Program-made: the position numbers and the translations under genes | Assembly: GCF_003265705.1 (NCBI RefSeq) | Contig: NW_020312867.1 | Coordinates: 8,841,228 to 8,905,227 of the forward strand | Reading direction: 5' to 3' | From: Callorhinus ursinus | Lineage: Eukaryota > Chordata > Mammalia > Carnivora > Otariidae | DNA length: 64,000 nucleotides | In this document: one piece after another, positions 44,130 to 55,809 of the stretch | How the letters are laid out: every line of letters starts with the position of its first letter | How positions within the stretch are numbered: the first letter of the stretch is position 1 | The notes under the pieces: generated by a model | Database searches by the model: none | The model's input: the letters and a program-made list of their open reading frames with translations, nothing else | Told to the model about the DNA's origin: nothing

Positions 44130-44830
44130 GGGCCACCCAAGAACACAGGCCTCCCACATCCCTGTGGCCCACGTGAACCCCTGGCAGCCCAGTGAGGCAT
44201 CTGTGTGGGCAAGTTTTCGGCACCCCACCTCTAGCCCGGCAGATGACAGGGCCTCCACAGAGCGTGTCCACCTCTCTGCAAGCCTGCTTGGGCCTCCTCC
44301 ACCCTAGCTGAGGCTCTGGAGCAGGGGCAGTGAGTCCCGCCCCCCCCCCAGGGCCCTCCCTGAATGCCCTGGAACCGGCAGGCAGTGGGAAACCAGGCCC
44401 AGGCTTGGCAGGGGCTTGGCAGGGGCTTGGCAGGGGCTCAGTGCCGAGGGGCAAGGCCCTGCCAACCTCACTCCCCCAAACAGCAACCGATTGTCCCGGC
44501 AGCTCCCAAGTCCCCGAAGACCTCCCAGCCGTCACTCTCTCACGGGGACACTACTGTCAAAGGGACCGGCAGTCTGGCTGCTTCCGGCCACCACAGGCCA
44601 TGGTGGTCCCAGCCTCATAAGAGGCCCTGGGACTTCCGGGCCTGCTGGAAACTCACAGCCTGGTGCTTGGCAGAGAGCAGGCGAGGACAGATCCCGGGGC
44701 TGCCTAGGCTCTTGGCATTTGTATGCAGGTGCAGGTCCCGAACATGAGCTGGAATCTATCACCAGAAAATAAAACACTCAGGGAGAGCAGGCCTCGGAAG
44801 ACAAACGGCTGCAGGGCGAAAGTAACAGCC
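44130..44830. other. Intergenic DNA, nothing else recognised
   Basis: Apart from the 11-bp tandem repeat, only unsupported overlapping frames are seen (197 codons minus at 43942-44535, running through the L1 tail). Confidence 0.5.
44404..44436 (+). repeat. 11-bp tandem repeat, three units
   Basis: The unit cttggcagggg is repeated three times without change. Confidence 0.95.
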
Positions 44831-44834
44831 ACCC

Positions 44835-45045
44835 TTGCCTGCTGAGGGCTCACTATGTCTTGCTCTCAGGGGCGTTTCTGAATGAAGACTCATCCAACCC
44901 TTATGGCAGGAGGTGCGAGCTTCTGGAAGCTCCACTTCTCAGAGAGGGGTATGGGACACAGAGGAAAAGCCACCAGCCTGGAAGACGGGAGTCAGGATTA
45001 GAACCCGGGCCTCCTTTCTGCAGAGGCAGGACCTTGACTACTCTG
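44835..45045 (-). mobile_element. MIR, antisense (diverged)
   Basis: Gactcatccaacccttatgg caggaggtgcgagc, cttctcagagaggggtatgg and gattagaacccgggcctc fit a reverse MIR. Confidence 0.65.
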
Positions 45046-45149
45046 CCACATCCCCGAACCTTCCTTGTTGGGGCAGTGGATGGCAGTAAGTCATGTTTCC
45101 ATGGCAAAGCCCTCTTTTTTTATACACACTGCCCTACCCCCGCCAGAGC

Positions 45150-45310
45150 AGTGGATCTGTCTGGTCTTGGACCACCTGCATCAGACTGGGATACAGGGAG
45201 GGGCGCCTGGGGGACTCAGTCCTTAAGCGTCTGCCTTCAGCTCCGGGCATGATCTCAGGGTCCTGGGATCGAGTCCCGCATCGGGCTCCCTGCTCCGCAG
45301 AGAGTCTGCT

Positions 45311-45350
<40 letters not shown>

Positions 45351-45530
45351 AAATAAATAAATAAATCTTAAAAAAAAAAAAAAAAAAAAAACCAGACTGG
45401 AACACAGGGAACTTGCTAAAAAACCTCTTTCCCAGGCCCACCCAGGACCCGCTGGGGCTGACTAATCTATCTTTTTCACACCACCCTAACCAATTCTGAT
45501 GCTCATCTGAGTTTGAGAAACACTGGCTTA
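45150..45530 (+). mobile_element. MER5A-like element split by a SINE
   Basis: Cttggaccacctgcatcaga lies left of the SINE. Gggaacttgctaaaaaacct, attctgatgctcatctgagt and ttgagaaacactgg lie to its right. Confidence 0.7.
45200..45392 (+). mobile_element. Can-SINE inserted in MER5A-like element
   Basis: A complete SINE with a (TC)n tract (about 45314-45346), (AAAT)n and A22 tail. Flanks cagactgggatacaggga (45182-45199) and cagactggaacacaggga (45393-45410) are an 18-bp target-site duplication with two mismatches. Confidence 0.95.
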
Positions 45531-45619
45531 GAGACAATTCGGACCTGGACAGAACGAGTTTTTTATTTGTCAGGTGAATGGGCCTTTCGAAGGACCTGCC
45601 TATTCAGGATCTGGAGGTG

Positions 45620-45865
45620 ACGATAAGAACTGGTATTTACTGAGCATTTACCATGTGTCAGGCCCTCTTCCAAGCACACCATGCTCATTTCATCCTCAAA
45701 ACAGCCCCAGAGAGGAGGTAATAGGATGATTTTGCCCATTTTAAGATAAGAAAGTGGAGGACAGGGAAGTTAAGTTCCTTTGTACAAGGCTGTGCAGCTA
45801 AAAGATGGCTAAGGCAGGATTTGAAGCCAGGTCCCCTCAGGTGGAGGCTCCAGAGCCTCTTAGAG
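45620..45865 (-). mobile_element. MIR, antisense, nearly full length
   Basis: Ttactgagcatttaccatgt, catttcatcctcaaaacagc, gcccattttaagataagaaa and aggatttgaagccaggtccc are in reverse MIR order. Confidence 0.92.
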
Positions 45866-45869
45866 CTAA

Positions 45870-47670
45870 GTTCAAATCAGAGTCGCCTCTACCCGCCCAC
45901 CGCTACCAGCCCACCCCTCTCCCGGACCCCACAGTCTGGGGCGAAAGGAGGAAGGTGCACAGGTTGTAAAGTTTCGTGGGGACGTTACTAAGGGAAGCAG
46001 CTGCGTAGCCTGGGACCCCTAACCCGGAATAGGGAGCTTGTTGGAAAGGCCTCCTAAAGGAGGCCCTTGAGAACCGGGTTCCCAAACACGAGTAGGAGTT
46101 TGCCAGGCAGATGTGGCAAGGTGGCGCTCTTGTGCAAACCCTTGGAGGCATAGGCAGAAAAATGCCATGTGACAGCTCCATGGGGCCGGGGGAGCCCTTG
46201 CGGCTTGGAAAGACCCTGAAGTCCTGGCCGAGAAGTTGGACTGCACCCTGAGGAAGACAGAGGTGCCACTGAAGGCTACAGAACTGTCTTGACTTGCAGA
46301 AAGCCTGACCCATGCTGTGTGGAGGCCGGATTGAAGAGCCATGGCCTGAGGGTGGGTGGGTAGCCGGCAAGTTCCTTCCTAGGGCCCGTGGGGCGTCCAG
46401 GAGGCGTGTCCGGGAAGGGTCAGAGATACTTGGCAGCCATCGCGGGGCCGAACCTTGAGGTGGGTAAGGTGACCCGCTGAGGGGAGACTCAAGAGGGGGA
46501 GGCTCCTTTGGGACACCCCTCAAGTCCTAACCTCCCAGCCTTTGCCCACATTGGGAGTCCCGCCTTGACCAGACCTCCCCCCTGCAGAGCATCACACCCA
46601 TTCTTCCCTCCCCATCTTCTCAACCAGGGGTGGGGGCGCTGCCCCTTGTCCTGCTGTCTTCTGAGACAAACACAGTCATTTGGGGGAGGTCCATCGTATC
46701 TCTCTGGGTGACCCCAGCAACTTCCAGACGCCCTGGACATGCTTGAGGCACTAAATGAGAATTAAGCCAGATATGCTTGGTGGTGTGGGGTCATAGGATG
46801 GAAGTCTCCTAGGCGGCAAGCTTTGGGAGCTCTCCTACCCCACTCTGCCCCCATGTGCATACATCCACCTTCCCGGGCTCCCTGGCAAGAGCAGAGAGTC
46901 CCACCCCCCCCACAGTGTGCCTGTGAGACAGCACCACCCTTGTCTCCATCTGTAGAGATGCTAATATGTAACTGATAGAGAAATAGCGTCTCAAGGGGTC
47001 ACAAGGATAAAGCCCCAAGGAAGGGATGGGAGAGGGGGTCAAGCCTTGTAGTGCACGACCCCACTGGACCCCCATTTGAGGGTACATAGACTTCCGTCTC
47101 CAAGGCTGCACGATGGGCGTCAGAAGTGTACGCGATCACGTGAGGACTGAACAGGCAAAAGGCCTGCGCACCGTGGGCCTTGCTTTAAGGTGACTGGAAC
47201 AGGACTGGTGACTTCTGGGCCCTAGCCCTGCAGGGACTATGGTGGGGAGTGGGGGGGGGGGCAGGGTGGGGAGTGCCCCAGCCTGGCCTGGGCTGGAGCC
47301 TGCAGCAGGAGGTCCTTGGGCCAAGTCACAGGGAGATCAGAGCTGTAGAACTGACTCTGGCAACGAAAAGGTTATTTGCATCAGGTAATAGGAAAAGTGC
47401 CTTGTTATTCCCTTAACTAGCGTAGCAATGGCCGCAGCAGAGAGAAAGGGGTGCTGGAAACCCACAGCGGGGCTGGGGGCCAAGATCACTGCCCAGCAAC
47501 CAGACCGGGGGGCTTCCAGGAGCCGCAGGGGGTGGCCTCTGGGTGGAGGGGCGTGGGTGAAGCTGAGCTCATCCTAGACCCTCAGCCCCCAGCCTCAAGG
47601 CGGCGGGAGACCCAGCTGGGGGCAAAATCGAGAAGCGCATCGCTGGTAACACCGTGGCCGCCAGTCCCGG
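45870..47670. other. Intergenic DNA, nothing recognised
   Basis: A 206-codon minus-strand frame (45903-46523) was examined and has no recognisable domain, signal peptide or splice pattern. A poly-G run lies at 47250-47260. Confidence 0.5.
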
Positions 47671-47679
47671 GGAAGGTCT

Positions 47680-47990
47680 CAGGAAGAGGGAACAGCAAGC
47701 ATGGAGGCCCTGGGTTGCATCTGGCCAGCACATCGAGGGCAGGAAGGAGGCCAGCATGGCTGAAGTGAAGTGAGCAGCAAAGATGGTACAACCTCAGTGT
47801 TGGGAGGACGGAGGGACTGGCCATATAGGGCAGTGTTAGCCCTAGGACTGGGGTTTGATTCTAAGCACCAGAGCAGCCCTGGAGGTTTTCAAAAGCAGGG
47901 GAGGGACATGACCCAGTTTAGACCATTCAAAGGCCTCTTGGCTGCTGGTTGGGGAAGGACTGCCGGGGCCACGGTGGGAGCAGGAGAGCT
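47680..47990 (-). mobile_element. L2 internal 3' region, antisense
   Basis: Aacagcaagcatggaggccc, aggaggccagcatggctgaa, gcaggggagggacatgaccc and cctcttggctgctggttggg match the reverse L2 order. Confidence 0.75.
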
Positions 47991-47999
47991 GGGAGGGGC

Positions 48000-49485
48000 C
48001 GGCACGGCGTCCAGGGGAGGGCAGGTGGTGCTTGGGGACAGTAGTGTGGGCAAGGGGGAGAGAGGCAAATGGACTCGAACTGGGGCTTAAAGGTGCTGTC
48101 AGCAGGCCCTGTGAATGGGTGAGGGGGTGAGAGGAAGAGAGAGGATGAGGGTGACAGGGGACTAAATGAGACTTTACGTCAGTAAAGGGTTCCCTTGGCA
48201 AGGCACCTTGCACATAGTACATGCTCGAGAAATACTGCCCAACAAAAGCGCCGAGTGTCTTGCCCAACCTTCTTCCAGGACCAGCCCTGCATATCATGCA
48301 GGCTGGCATTCTGGGTTTCAGTTTCCTGGGTGGGGCCAGATGACCTCTGAGGGGAGAACAGAGGACTCTCCACACCGGAAGCATCCAGTGTGTGCAGTGA
48401 GAGCATGAGCGCTGGGCAGGGACCTGCCCAACGCCGCTGGGCTTGTTAGGGGCAGAGCAAGACCCAGAAACCAAGTCTCCTGACGATGTAAAATCCTCTC
48501 TGGGATCTGAAAAGTCTGTGGTTTCCCGGGCATGAATTCCAGCAGCACCTTCCTCCAGAATCCACTGAGAAACTCGTTCTGAAGACTGTTTCCCTGACCC
48601 CGAGGCTTTCAGCAGTGCCAAGAATCTTCACCTCAGAGCCTTCACACTTATTGTTTCCTCTTCTTGAACCTTCCCGTGACTGCTCCCCACCCTTTCCCCT
48701 AGCAGTGCTGCAGAGGCCGGCTCCCTGCGCCTGCAGGATTTCCCAGTACAGGGCAGTAGCTTGGGCAATCCTGAGGGGCAGGTAACTCTAGCCCAGCCTC
48801 ACCTCCTTCCACAGCCGACTTGGAAGGACTCCCCAGCCCTACACCAGGAGAGGCCCGCATGGCTGCCAACACCCACGCCGTGGCTGGCACCACAGCCTCT
48901 CCACCAACCCCCCTTGGCTGGCCCTGGCTCCTGGGGGTCAAGCCACATAGGATAGACCCACCTTTCCTGCTGGGATACAGCCCAGGCGGAATCCCCCTTT
49001 ACTCCTCCTCACCCAGCTCGGATGTGAGTCAGGGAAGGTCCCGTTGACATTTTTCCTCCGTCCTCCTCCCGGGCTTATGAGGGCATGGGGCAGGCGCAGC
49101 CCTACGTGGTGGAGAGGAGGGGAGGAGTCAGCTGGAGCAAAGGCACCCCCTGCCTTGCCTGGGAAGGTCCTCCAGGAGCCTCAAACAGACGGGCATTCCT
49201 TCCTTCTGTCCCCAGGGCTCTGGCGCGATGCTGGCCCCAGACTCAGGATATAGGCCTCATAGTTAACCCCAGGGTGATCCCCGCCTCACTCGGGGCCAAG
49301 TTCAGACAAGAGGCAATCAGGGGTTTAAGTGGCTGCCAGAGAAGGCCAGCCACCTGGTTATTAAATATTAAGTGGCAGGAGCCTGGGAACATATAATTGT
49401 AAATGAGACTTTGGAGCAGATGTTGCCAACAGCTTGGACCAGGGCTCACAGTTGGGACCAATGGGGGATTTCAAGTCACCAAGCT
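48000..49485. other. Intergenic DNA, mostly unassigned
   Basis: A MIR 3' phrase (ggcaccttgcacatagtaca) lies at about 48200-48219. The 259-codon minus-strand frame at 47842-48621 overlaps L2 at its 3' end, so I do not call it. Confidence 0.5.
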
Positions 49486-49489
49486 GGGC

Positions 49490-49650
49490 TGCTGGCAACC
49501 GCTCTGCATTTACTGGGCACCTGCTGGGTGCCAGGCTCTGAACTGGATGCTGTATGTAGAAAGATTGATCAGGCATGGTGCTAACTTCAAGGGGTTCCTG
49601 GTCTGGTAAAGAAGACAAACACAGTAAGCAAAGACTCATGACCTAGGGCG
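49490..49650 (-). mobile_element. L2 3' end, antisense
   Basis: Tttactgggcacctgctggg tgccaggctctg and gctaacttcaaggggttcct are a reverse L2 terminus. Confidence 0.7.
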
Positions 49651-49754
49651 GTAAGTTCTGGGCCAGACGTAATCCTAGCAGAGGTGTGGGCCCGGGGAGA
49701 CACCTATGAGGGGCTGGGGACTAGAAGCCTCAGAGGGGAAATTCTGAAGGATGC

Positions 49755-49885
49755 CTTCGATCAGTTAGTCGTTCAACAAACATTGATTGAGACCCTACGG
49801 TGTGCCAAACACTGTTGTCGATTCTGGGAAATAAAATATTCAATAAGTCAAACTCTTTCTCTTGTGACACTTAATGTTGAGTGAG
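49755..49885 (-). mobile_element. L2 3' end, antisense
   Basis: Gttcaacaaacattgattga gaccctacggtgtgccaaac actgttg is a second, separate reverse L2 terminus. Confidence 0.8.
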
Positions 49886-49889
49886 ACCT

Positions 49890-51120
49890 TGCATTCCACG
49901 GATGGATAAGAGTTTGCATCACAACGGAGAGGTAGAGGGGAACAAGCCCGTGCAGATTTGGAGGCGTGAAGAAGTTCAATAGATTCAAGGTGAGTAGGGA
50001 GTTCAGTTGGCTGGACATGCGTGATGGGAGAGATGGGACTGTTAGCAGTCAGGGCCTGAAAATCTGCCATGCTCCGAAGCTTGGGTGAGTCCCGGAGGAG
50101 GTCAAAGTACGGCGCAGTGACCTCCCTCAGAGACAGCCCATGGCTCCCAGGATCCCTGCACTAGGACTAGCCTTTTAAGCGGCCGTCCTGGGAAGCCGTG
50201 AGAGGAAGGAGATACCCAAGTGGGCATCCTGGGGCATGTGGCTGCCTGGTAACCCCCAGGCTGGGTTACTGAGCCTCCATAGCTGAGGACCTCAGAGAAG
50301 CCCCGCCCTGGCTCTCCTCTACCTGTGGGCTGTTACATCAGCTCCCGCCTGGCTGAAAACACATCCTGGGAACACAGGCGCCTTTGTCTCTGAGGGGAAC
50401 GCAGTCCTAGCGGAAGGTAAGGGTAATATGAGAGCCCAGGCCATTCCGGAGACAAGTCCTTGTCAAGGAAGATTCCAGTTCAATATCCCCAAGAATGTCC
50501 TAGCTGAGTGGGCCAGCTTCTCTCCACTGCCCGGCCCAGGGCCAGGGGGTGGACAGGATGAACATTCAAGGTCATTCCTTGGCCATGGTTCTCTACAAAA
50601 AAGGCCAAAGAACAGGGAGAAAGAGAAGGTCTGTGTTTGAAGATCCTAAGATCCCAGGAGGATTAGAGTCCCTGAACATGGTTCTAAGAGTCTGGAGTTA
50701 CATGACGCTGAGATTCGAGAATCCTATAGATCTAAAATTCTAGAATTCTAGAGTCCTGTGACTCTAAGACTCTAGCTTGACTAGAAGGAAAATATCATAG
50801 ACATCACATGTTCATGATAGAATCCGTGCTTCTGGAGAGAACCCTCCACCCCTAATTCCAAAGCCAAGCGGGAGTGTTTTTCCCTTTCTGCCTTTAAATT
50901 GTCTTCTCGCTCCTTGGTGTCTGCTCATCTGCACACCCCCTCCACAGTCCCTCCTCCCAGCCTGGCAGCCACACATTTGCCATCTGCATATAAGCCAGTG
51001 ATTAGCACAGCCTCCGAGCAGGAGAGGAGGGGTGTGGAGCCCTTGCTGCCTGCCAGTCAGACGGCCTTCAGTCGACCAGGCTGCAGGGGAGTCACTCCTG
51101 GCTCCCCAGTAGGGCTGAGT
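49890..51120. other. Intergenic DNA with a TCTAGAATT-rich patch
   Basis: At 50638-50785 short degenerate units of the type gattctaag/attctagag recur, including the palindrome ctagaattctag. The rest is unassigned. Confidence 0.55.
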
Positions 51121-51129
51121 AGGGGAGGG

Positions 51130-51475
51130 GAGGCATACTCATGCAGACACATACACACACAGAGGCAGACACACAAAGACACAGAGAGACTTGCACATCA
51201 CACATGGACATCTGCAGACAGCATACACTCACAAACATTCAAACAAATCAAAGCAGACACACGCCCCTCCGGTGACACCCCACCCAACACACATATATAC
51301 AAAGACCTAGAGAAAGACATGCACAGCACACATGGATATTTGCAGTGCAACACACACACACACGTCCATGGAGACAAAGCCACACGGAGGAACACAATAG
51401 CATGCACACAAACGTATAGACAAACACATGCAAACAAACCCATAGACACATATTACATAGACTGAGACCCTCCCA
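51130..51475 (+). repeat. Degenerate CA-rich low-complexity tract
   Basis: About 350 bases of acaca/gacac/acaaac units include a purer CA core at 51351-51364. They resemble the tract at 12000-12245 and generate spurious frames on both strands. Confidence 0.9.
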
Positions 51476-51479
51476 GAGG

Positions 51480-52135
51480 GACACAGCACTGAGTTGTTAG
51501 TGTACCCTCCAAAGGAGAATTGGCAAGAACGTCATCCTTCCCATCCCCCTCTCATCCCTCTGCCACCCCACTCATTCATGGGACATTTTTGAAGGCCTAC
51601 TGTGCACACAGCCTGGCTTTTGGCTCTCGGGAGGGAGATCCCAGAGCTGTGACACAGAGGAGCAGAACTCAGAAGCAGCTGAAACACATGTAGGCATTGA
51701 GTTCAGGAAATCATTCCCAGAGCTGAACAAAATGGATTGCCCAAAAAGGTAATGAGCTCCCTGTTGCTGGAGGCAATCTAGTATAACAGAGAGGTTTATA
51801 CATCAGATAGGAGAAGGAGTGCTGGGGGGGGGGGACTGAAGGCCTTTAAAATACCTTCCAGCTCTAATATTCTCTGTTTCTATCAATTCCACTGGGTTTC
51901 AAAATAGTGATCTCCAACATTTTTACATTCCTTATCTGCAAAAACATTTTATTTTATTTTTCAGTAAAAACATTTTAAACATACACCCCCCATGTATGTT
52001 TATTTATAAATGTTTATATCCTTTTTGGATAATACGTTATATACTTCATAGACACACAGACACAAAAATAGAAAAACTTGAAATAATGAGATGAAAACAC
52101 ATAGATCTCTACCTGAAAGGACAGGTAGGGACTGG
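51480..52135. other. Intergenic DNA, AT-rich in part
   Basis: An L2-like phrase (ttttgaaggcctactgtgca) lies near 51590. A poly-G run (51824-51834) and an AT-rich stretch (51930-52080) contain no gene. Confidence 0.5.
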
Positions 52136-52144
52136 TGGGAAAGT

Positions 52145-52400
52145 GATAGAACATTTATTGCATGCCTCCTGTGTGCTAGACTTTTGATATATATTATTTC
52201 TTTGAATCTTCAGAATCGCCCTGTAAAGAGACTATCATGTTGTGGGGTTTTTGTTTTTTTTTCCCCCCTTTTTACAGATGAGAAACTGAAGCACAGAGAG
52301 GCAAAGTCTCTTACCCAAAGTCACGCCACCTGTAGCTGGCAGGCCTGCAATCTGGACCCAGGCAGGCTGACCCTGAAGCCTCCTGCTTCCCACGGAAGCT
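52145..52400 (-). mobile_element. MIR, antisense
   Basis: Acatttattgcatgcctcct gtgtgctag, tttttacagatgagaaactg aagcacagagagg and tacccaaagtcacgcc form a reverse MIR, with a T/C-rich interruption at 52242-52272. Confidence 0.88.
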
Positions 52401-52604
52401 TGGGCATCAAGCAGTGGAGGGGCGGGACTTGTGTGGGTTGGGGAAAGATCCACTTGGTTCTTACACAAACGGTGGCAAGTGTGAGGCCCTCAGGCTGGGA
52501 GGAAGAGGCTGTAAAATGGGGCAAGGGCCTCACATGGATTTGGGCTTGAACCTGGGCAGCAGGCAGGATTCCCAGACCAGCAGAACACCTGGGCAAAACA
52601 CATA

Positions 52605-52760
52605 GCTTTGCTACTCAAAGTGCAGTCCGCGGACCAGCCTCTTGGGCCTCACCCGGGAGTTTGTTAGAAATGGTAGAATCTCGGGCCCCACCCCGGACCT
52701 GCTGAGTCAGAATCCGCATTTAACAAGGTTAAAGTTTGAGAAGCCCTGGGTTACATTAAA
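52605..52760 (+). mobile_element. MER5A-like DNA transposon
   Basis: Ctactcaaagtgcagtccgc ggaccagc, gagtttgttagaaatggtag and aagtttgagaagccctgg span the element. Confidence 0.85.
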
Positions 52761-52764
52761 TTCA

Positions 52765-53825
52765 TCTGGTCTGTGATCCCGTCTCACCTCGACGAAGGCA
52801 AGCAAGCCCAGCCTTGGTCATTCTGAGGATTTCCTCCTCTCCAGCGTTGGCTCAGTTCTGGAGTCGTAGAGAGTCCCAGAAAATCTGAGGTGGCTTCCAG
52901 GAATCTGTCTACGCTGCTTTCCCTGTCGCTCCTGGGCCCCATCTTGCTCTAAATCAAAGCCGAAAGGCTGTTCCTATTGCCCATATTCGGGTGTGATTCT
53001 CCTTCTCACTTCCTTCTGGAAACTCTATTCCCAGAGCAGAGCAAAACCCTCCCGGAGCAAGACCCTCCCGGCCACGCTTCTCCTCAGCAGCTATCACTGC
53101 CTACAGAGTCCAGGGTGTATTTCAGCCCCGCGTTTACCTTCACGCTCCCGCTCCAACGGGAATGTCCCCGGCCTGCGGTAGGTGCTCAGTCCTGCTCTGT
53201 GACTGAAGGATGGCCCAACTGCCGGCCCGCTCCAGGGGCCCCACTGGCCCAGCAGTGCTGTGCGGCCCTGGGGTCTGTGGTGAGGCCTGAGGCCTTGCAA
53301 TTCAGGTCTGGCTTCCTGGGGCCACCCTGACGCTTGCCCCAAGGCCCTGGCCCTGGCCCCCAGGCCCGCTCAGCAAGGGGCAGCGTTCGCCAGGCTGGGA
53401 GCCCCCACTTCTCCACCATGTTCTTCCTCTCCCCCAACCCCGCCCCAGCCGCTCCTGATTCTCTTTGGTAATTTCTTCCGTTTGAGACTGACCAGAACAC
53501 AGAGGGTCTTAAATATGGGCCACCCTTCTGCCCAAACCCTGGCAGTACCTAGTGGCTAAACCCAGTTGTTGGCTTGAAGCTGGGGAGAGGAAAGCCTAGG
53601 GACACCGACTCAGGCTAACATTGCCGAATTCGGCCTGTCTCCCTCTCTCTGCCTCAGTATTCCCTGCTCCAGAGGGATGGCTACTACTTTCTTGGCTGGA
53701 CAAGGGAAGACACTCAGAGAGAGAGGAAACTCGGGAGGTGGATTTCAGGCACCTGAGAGTGGGACGGGGCAGCGGGGGGGGTGTTGGGGGTAAAGAAGAC
53801 ATGTAAGGGATTTGGTACCAAAGAG
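52765..53825. other. Intergenic DNA, possible sense L2 fragment
   Basis: The stretch 53000-53215 (ctcctcagcagctatcactg, gcctgcggtaggtgctcagt) faintly follows a sense L2. The rest is unassigned. Confidence 0.4.
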
Positions 53826-53829
53826 TCTG

Positions 53830-53920
53830 GTTCATGACCTCACCCCGTATCACCCAGGTGGTCTCTGCCCCTCACAGAGCCTCTGTTTGCTCAGCTGTAC
53901 AAGTGGGGAGGCGTGAAAGG
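53830..53920 (+). mobile_element. MIR fragment
   Basis: Cccctcacagagcctctgtt tgctcagctgtacaagtggg is a diverged sense MIR core. Confidence 0.5.
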
Positions 53921-53924
53921 GACC

Positions 53925-54385
53925 AACTCTGGCCAGGCGAGGCCTGCTTCCAAGTCCAGCCTTCACCCTGCATGGCTGCGAGGCTCCCGTGACGTACCGA
54001 GCTCTGGGGGGCCGGGGGGCAGGGCCTCCCATCCCACCTTCATCCTTGCTCCAGAGGCAGTGGCGATGTGGAGGCTGGCATGGCCACCTGCTACCCTGAG
54101 ACCACAGAAGCTGAGCAGAGAAAGTGGTGTGTGTCCCTTTGGCTTTCCCTGAGAGCCAGGCCAGTTCCTGCCCAGGGACAGATACTTCCTCTCGGGAACA
54201 GGAATGAGGCCAACTGGAGTCCTGGCCTCCCTGCCTGGGAAGGAAACCCAAGTTCAGTGAGGACATCTGTTCCTCGAGGAATCCCAGGCCAAGCAGGGCT
54301 GTCGGGGTAGAAGAGCCCACACCTCTCGGTCAAACGACCAGTGCCTCGTGGGCAGAGCCGCTGGCTGATCGGTGCCCTCCTTCAC
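53925..54385. other. Intergenic DNA, nothing recognised
   Basis: A 156-codon minus-strand frame (53850-54320) is unsupported. Confidence 0.45.
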
Positions 54386-54389
54386 TCTG

Positions 54390-55120
54390 TCTACGTCATT
54401 TACTGAGGCCCTGCTCTGTGGGGGCACAGCTCCAGGCACTGGAGAAACAGACACAAAGACCCTGCATGGAGCTCAAATTTGAGATGGGGGAAAGCCAGAG
54501 CAACCAAGGAGTATATAATGTTTACATGCTATCAAGAAAAAGAAAGTAGGGCAAGGGCATAAGAAATGAGGGGACACTCGTAGAGTGATTGGGACAGGCT
54601 TCTTCGTAGCGGGGACATGGGAGTAGAGACCCAAAGGAAAAGACAGAGCAAGACAGGTAGCTAGCGGGGCAGAGAGGGTTCTGGGCCCAGGGAGCAGCAA
54701 GTGCAAAGGCCCTGAGGTGGGCACCTGCTGAGCATGTTCGAGGAATGCGGAGGAGATGAGCATGGCTGGAGTGGAGTGAGCCAGGGCAAGAGAAGGGGTA
54801 GTGGGTGAGATCATGCAGGGCCTTGGGGGCCCCACTGAGTCCAGTCCTGGGTTTTACTGCAAGTGACAGGGACAGGGAAGGCTACTGGGATGTTTGGACT
54901 GTAGGCGGGACAAGATGGGGAGGCCAGAGAGCAAGCAGGAAACCAGGGAGGAGGCAACTGCTCGAATCCAGGTGAGAGCAGGAGGTGATGGGGCCAGAGG
55001 GTGACACAGGTTGACCAGTGGTCAGATTCTGAGTCTATCTCAAAGGTAGAGCCAAAAGGATGCAACAGCAGCAACTGTGAGTGGGGAGGAAGAGAGAGGG
55101 CTTGAGGAGGACACCTGAGC
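54390..55120 (-). mobile_element. L2, long antisense copy
   Basis: Ctccaggcactggagaaaca, gagcagcaagtgcaaaggcc ctgaggtgg, gatcatgcagggccttgggg and ctcaaaggtagagccaaaag gatg run about 0.73 kb in reverse L2 order. Confidence 0.92.
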
Positions 55121-55249
55121 AAGCGCATGAGTAGAGCTGAGATGGAGAAGTCGGGACAGAATCTGGCACCAAACACGGGTCTCCGAGGCCATTCCTCCCA
55201 CTTTCTCTCTCTCTTTCTTTCAGACACACCCCTGACCTTTCTATCTATT

Positions 55250-55370
55250 AATCCTGCCCTCAGCCTGTTATCAGATAAGGACACTGAGGCTGGGAGGCAC
55301 CCCAGATCACACAGCTGGTGCCGGCCGGAGCCTAGAGTTGAACGCACACCCCAGCCTGATCTATACTGTC
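55250..55370 (-). mobile_element. MIR fragment, antisense
   Basis: Ttatcagataaggacactga ggctgggaggcaccccagat cacacagctgg is a reverse MIR core. Confidence 0.7.
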
Positions 55371-55639
55371 CCATCACCACTGGGAAGAGTGATGCCTCTC
55401 TTCATTCATTATTTCATTCATCATTCAGATGCTCGTGTGCCAACAGGCCCGGGGCTAGGCGCCATAGAGGGGCCTGGAAACCACGGAGCCAGCCCTGCAG
55501 CGGTGAGGGAGACCCCGAGATAGCAGCACCGTGGGGCCCCAAGGCTCTCAGCAAAGTAGAAGCCAGAACATGCAGAGGTTGGGAGCAGGGCCTGGGGAAT
55601 GAGAACTCCTGGATTCAGAGTCTAATGCTGTAGCTCACA

Positions 55640-55805
55640 AGCTTCCCCTTAACCTCCCTATGGCTCAGTTTTCTCATCTGTGAAATGGGGATAAGAATCG
55701 TGGTCATGTGAGTCAGAGTGAAGAGCATGAGAGAATCTGCTGAAGTCCTTCAAGCCTGGGGCTCAGTAGGTGCTCCTACACTTTAGCTGTATGAGTATGA
55801 TTATC
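55640..55805 (+). mobile_element. MIR
   Basis: Ctcagttttctcatctgtga aatggggataagaatcgtgg and gggctcagtaggtgctcc are sense MIR. Confidence 0.85.
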
Positions 55806-55809
55806 GGGC

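Noticed and set aside
43942..44535. A 197-codon minus-strand frame.
   Set aside because: It ends in the reverse of an L1 A-tail, giving a run of Phe codons, so it is a repeat artefact.
45903..46523. A 206-codon minus-strand frame.
   Set aside because: No recognisable domain or exon signals. The length is within chance for GC-rich intergenic DNA.
47842..48621. A 259-codon minus-strand frame.
   Set aside because: Part of it is antisense to L2-derived sequence. I see no family resemblance, signal peptide or splice structure.
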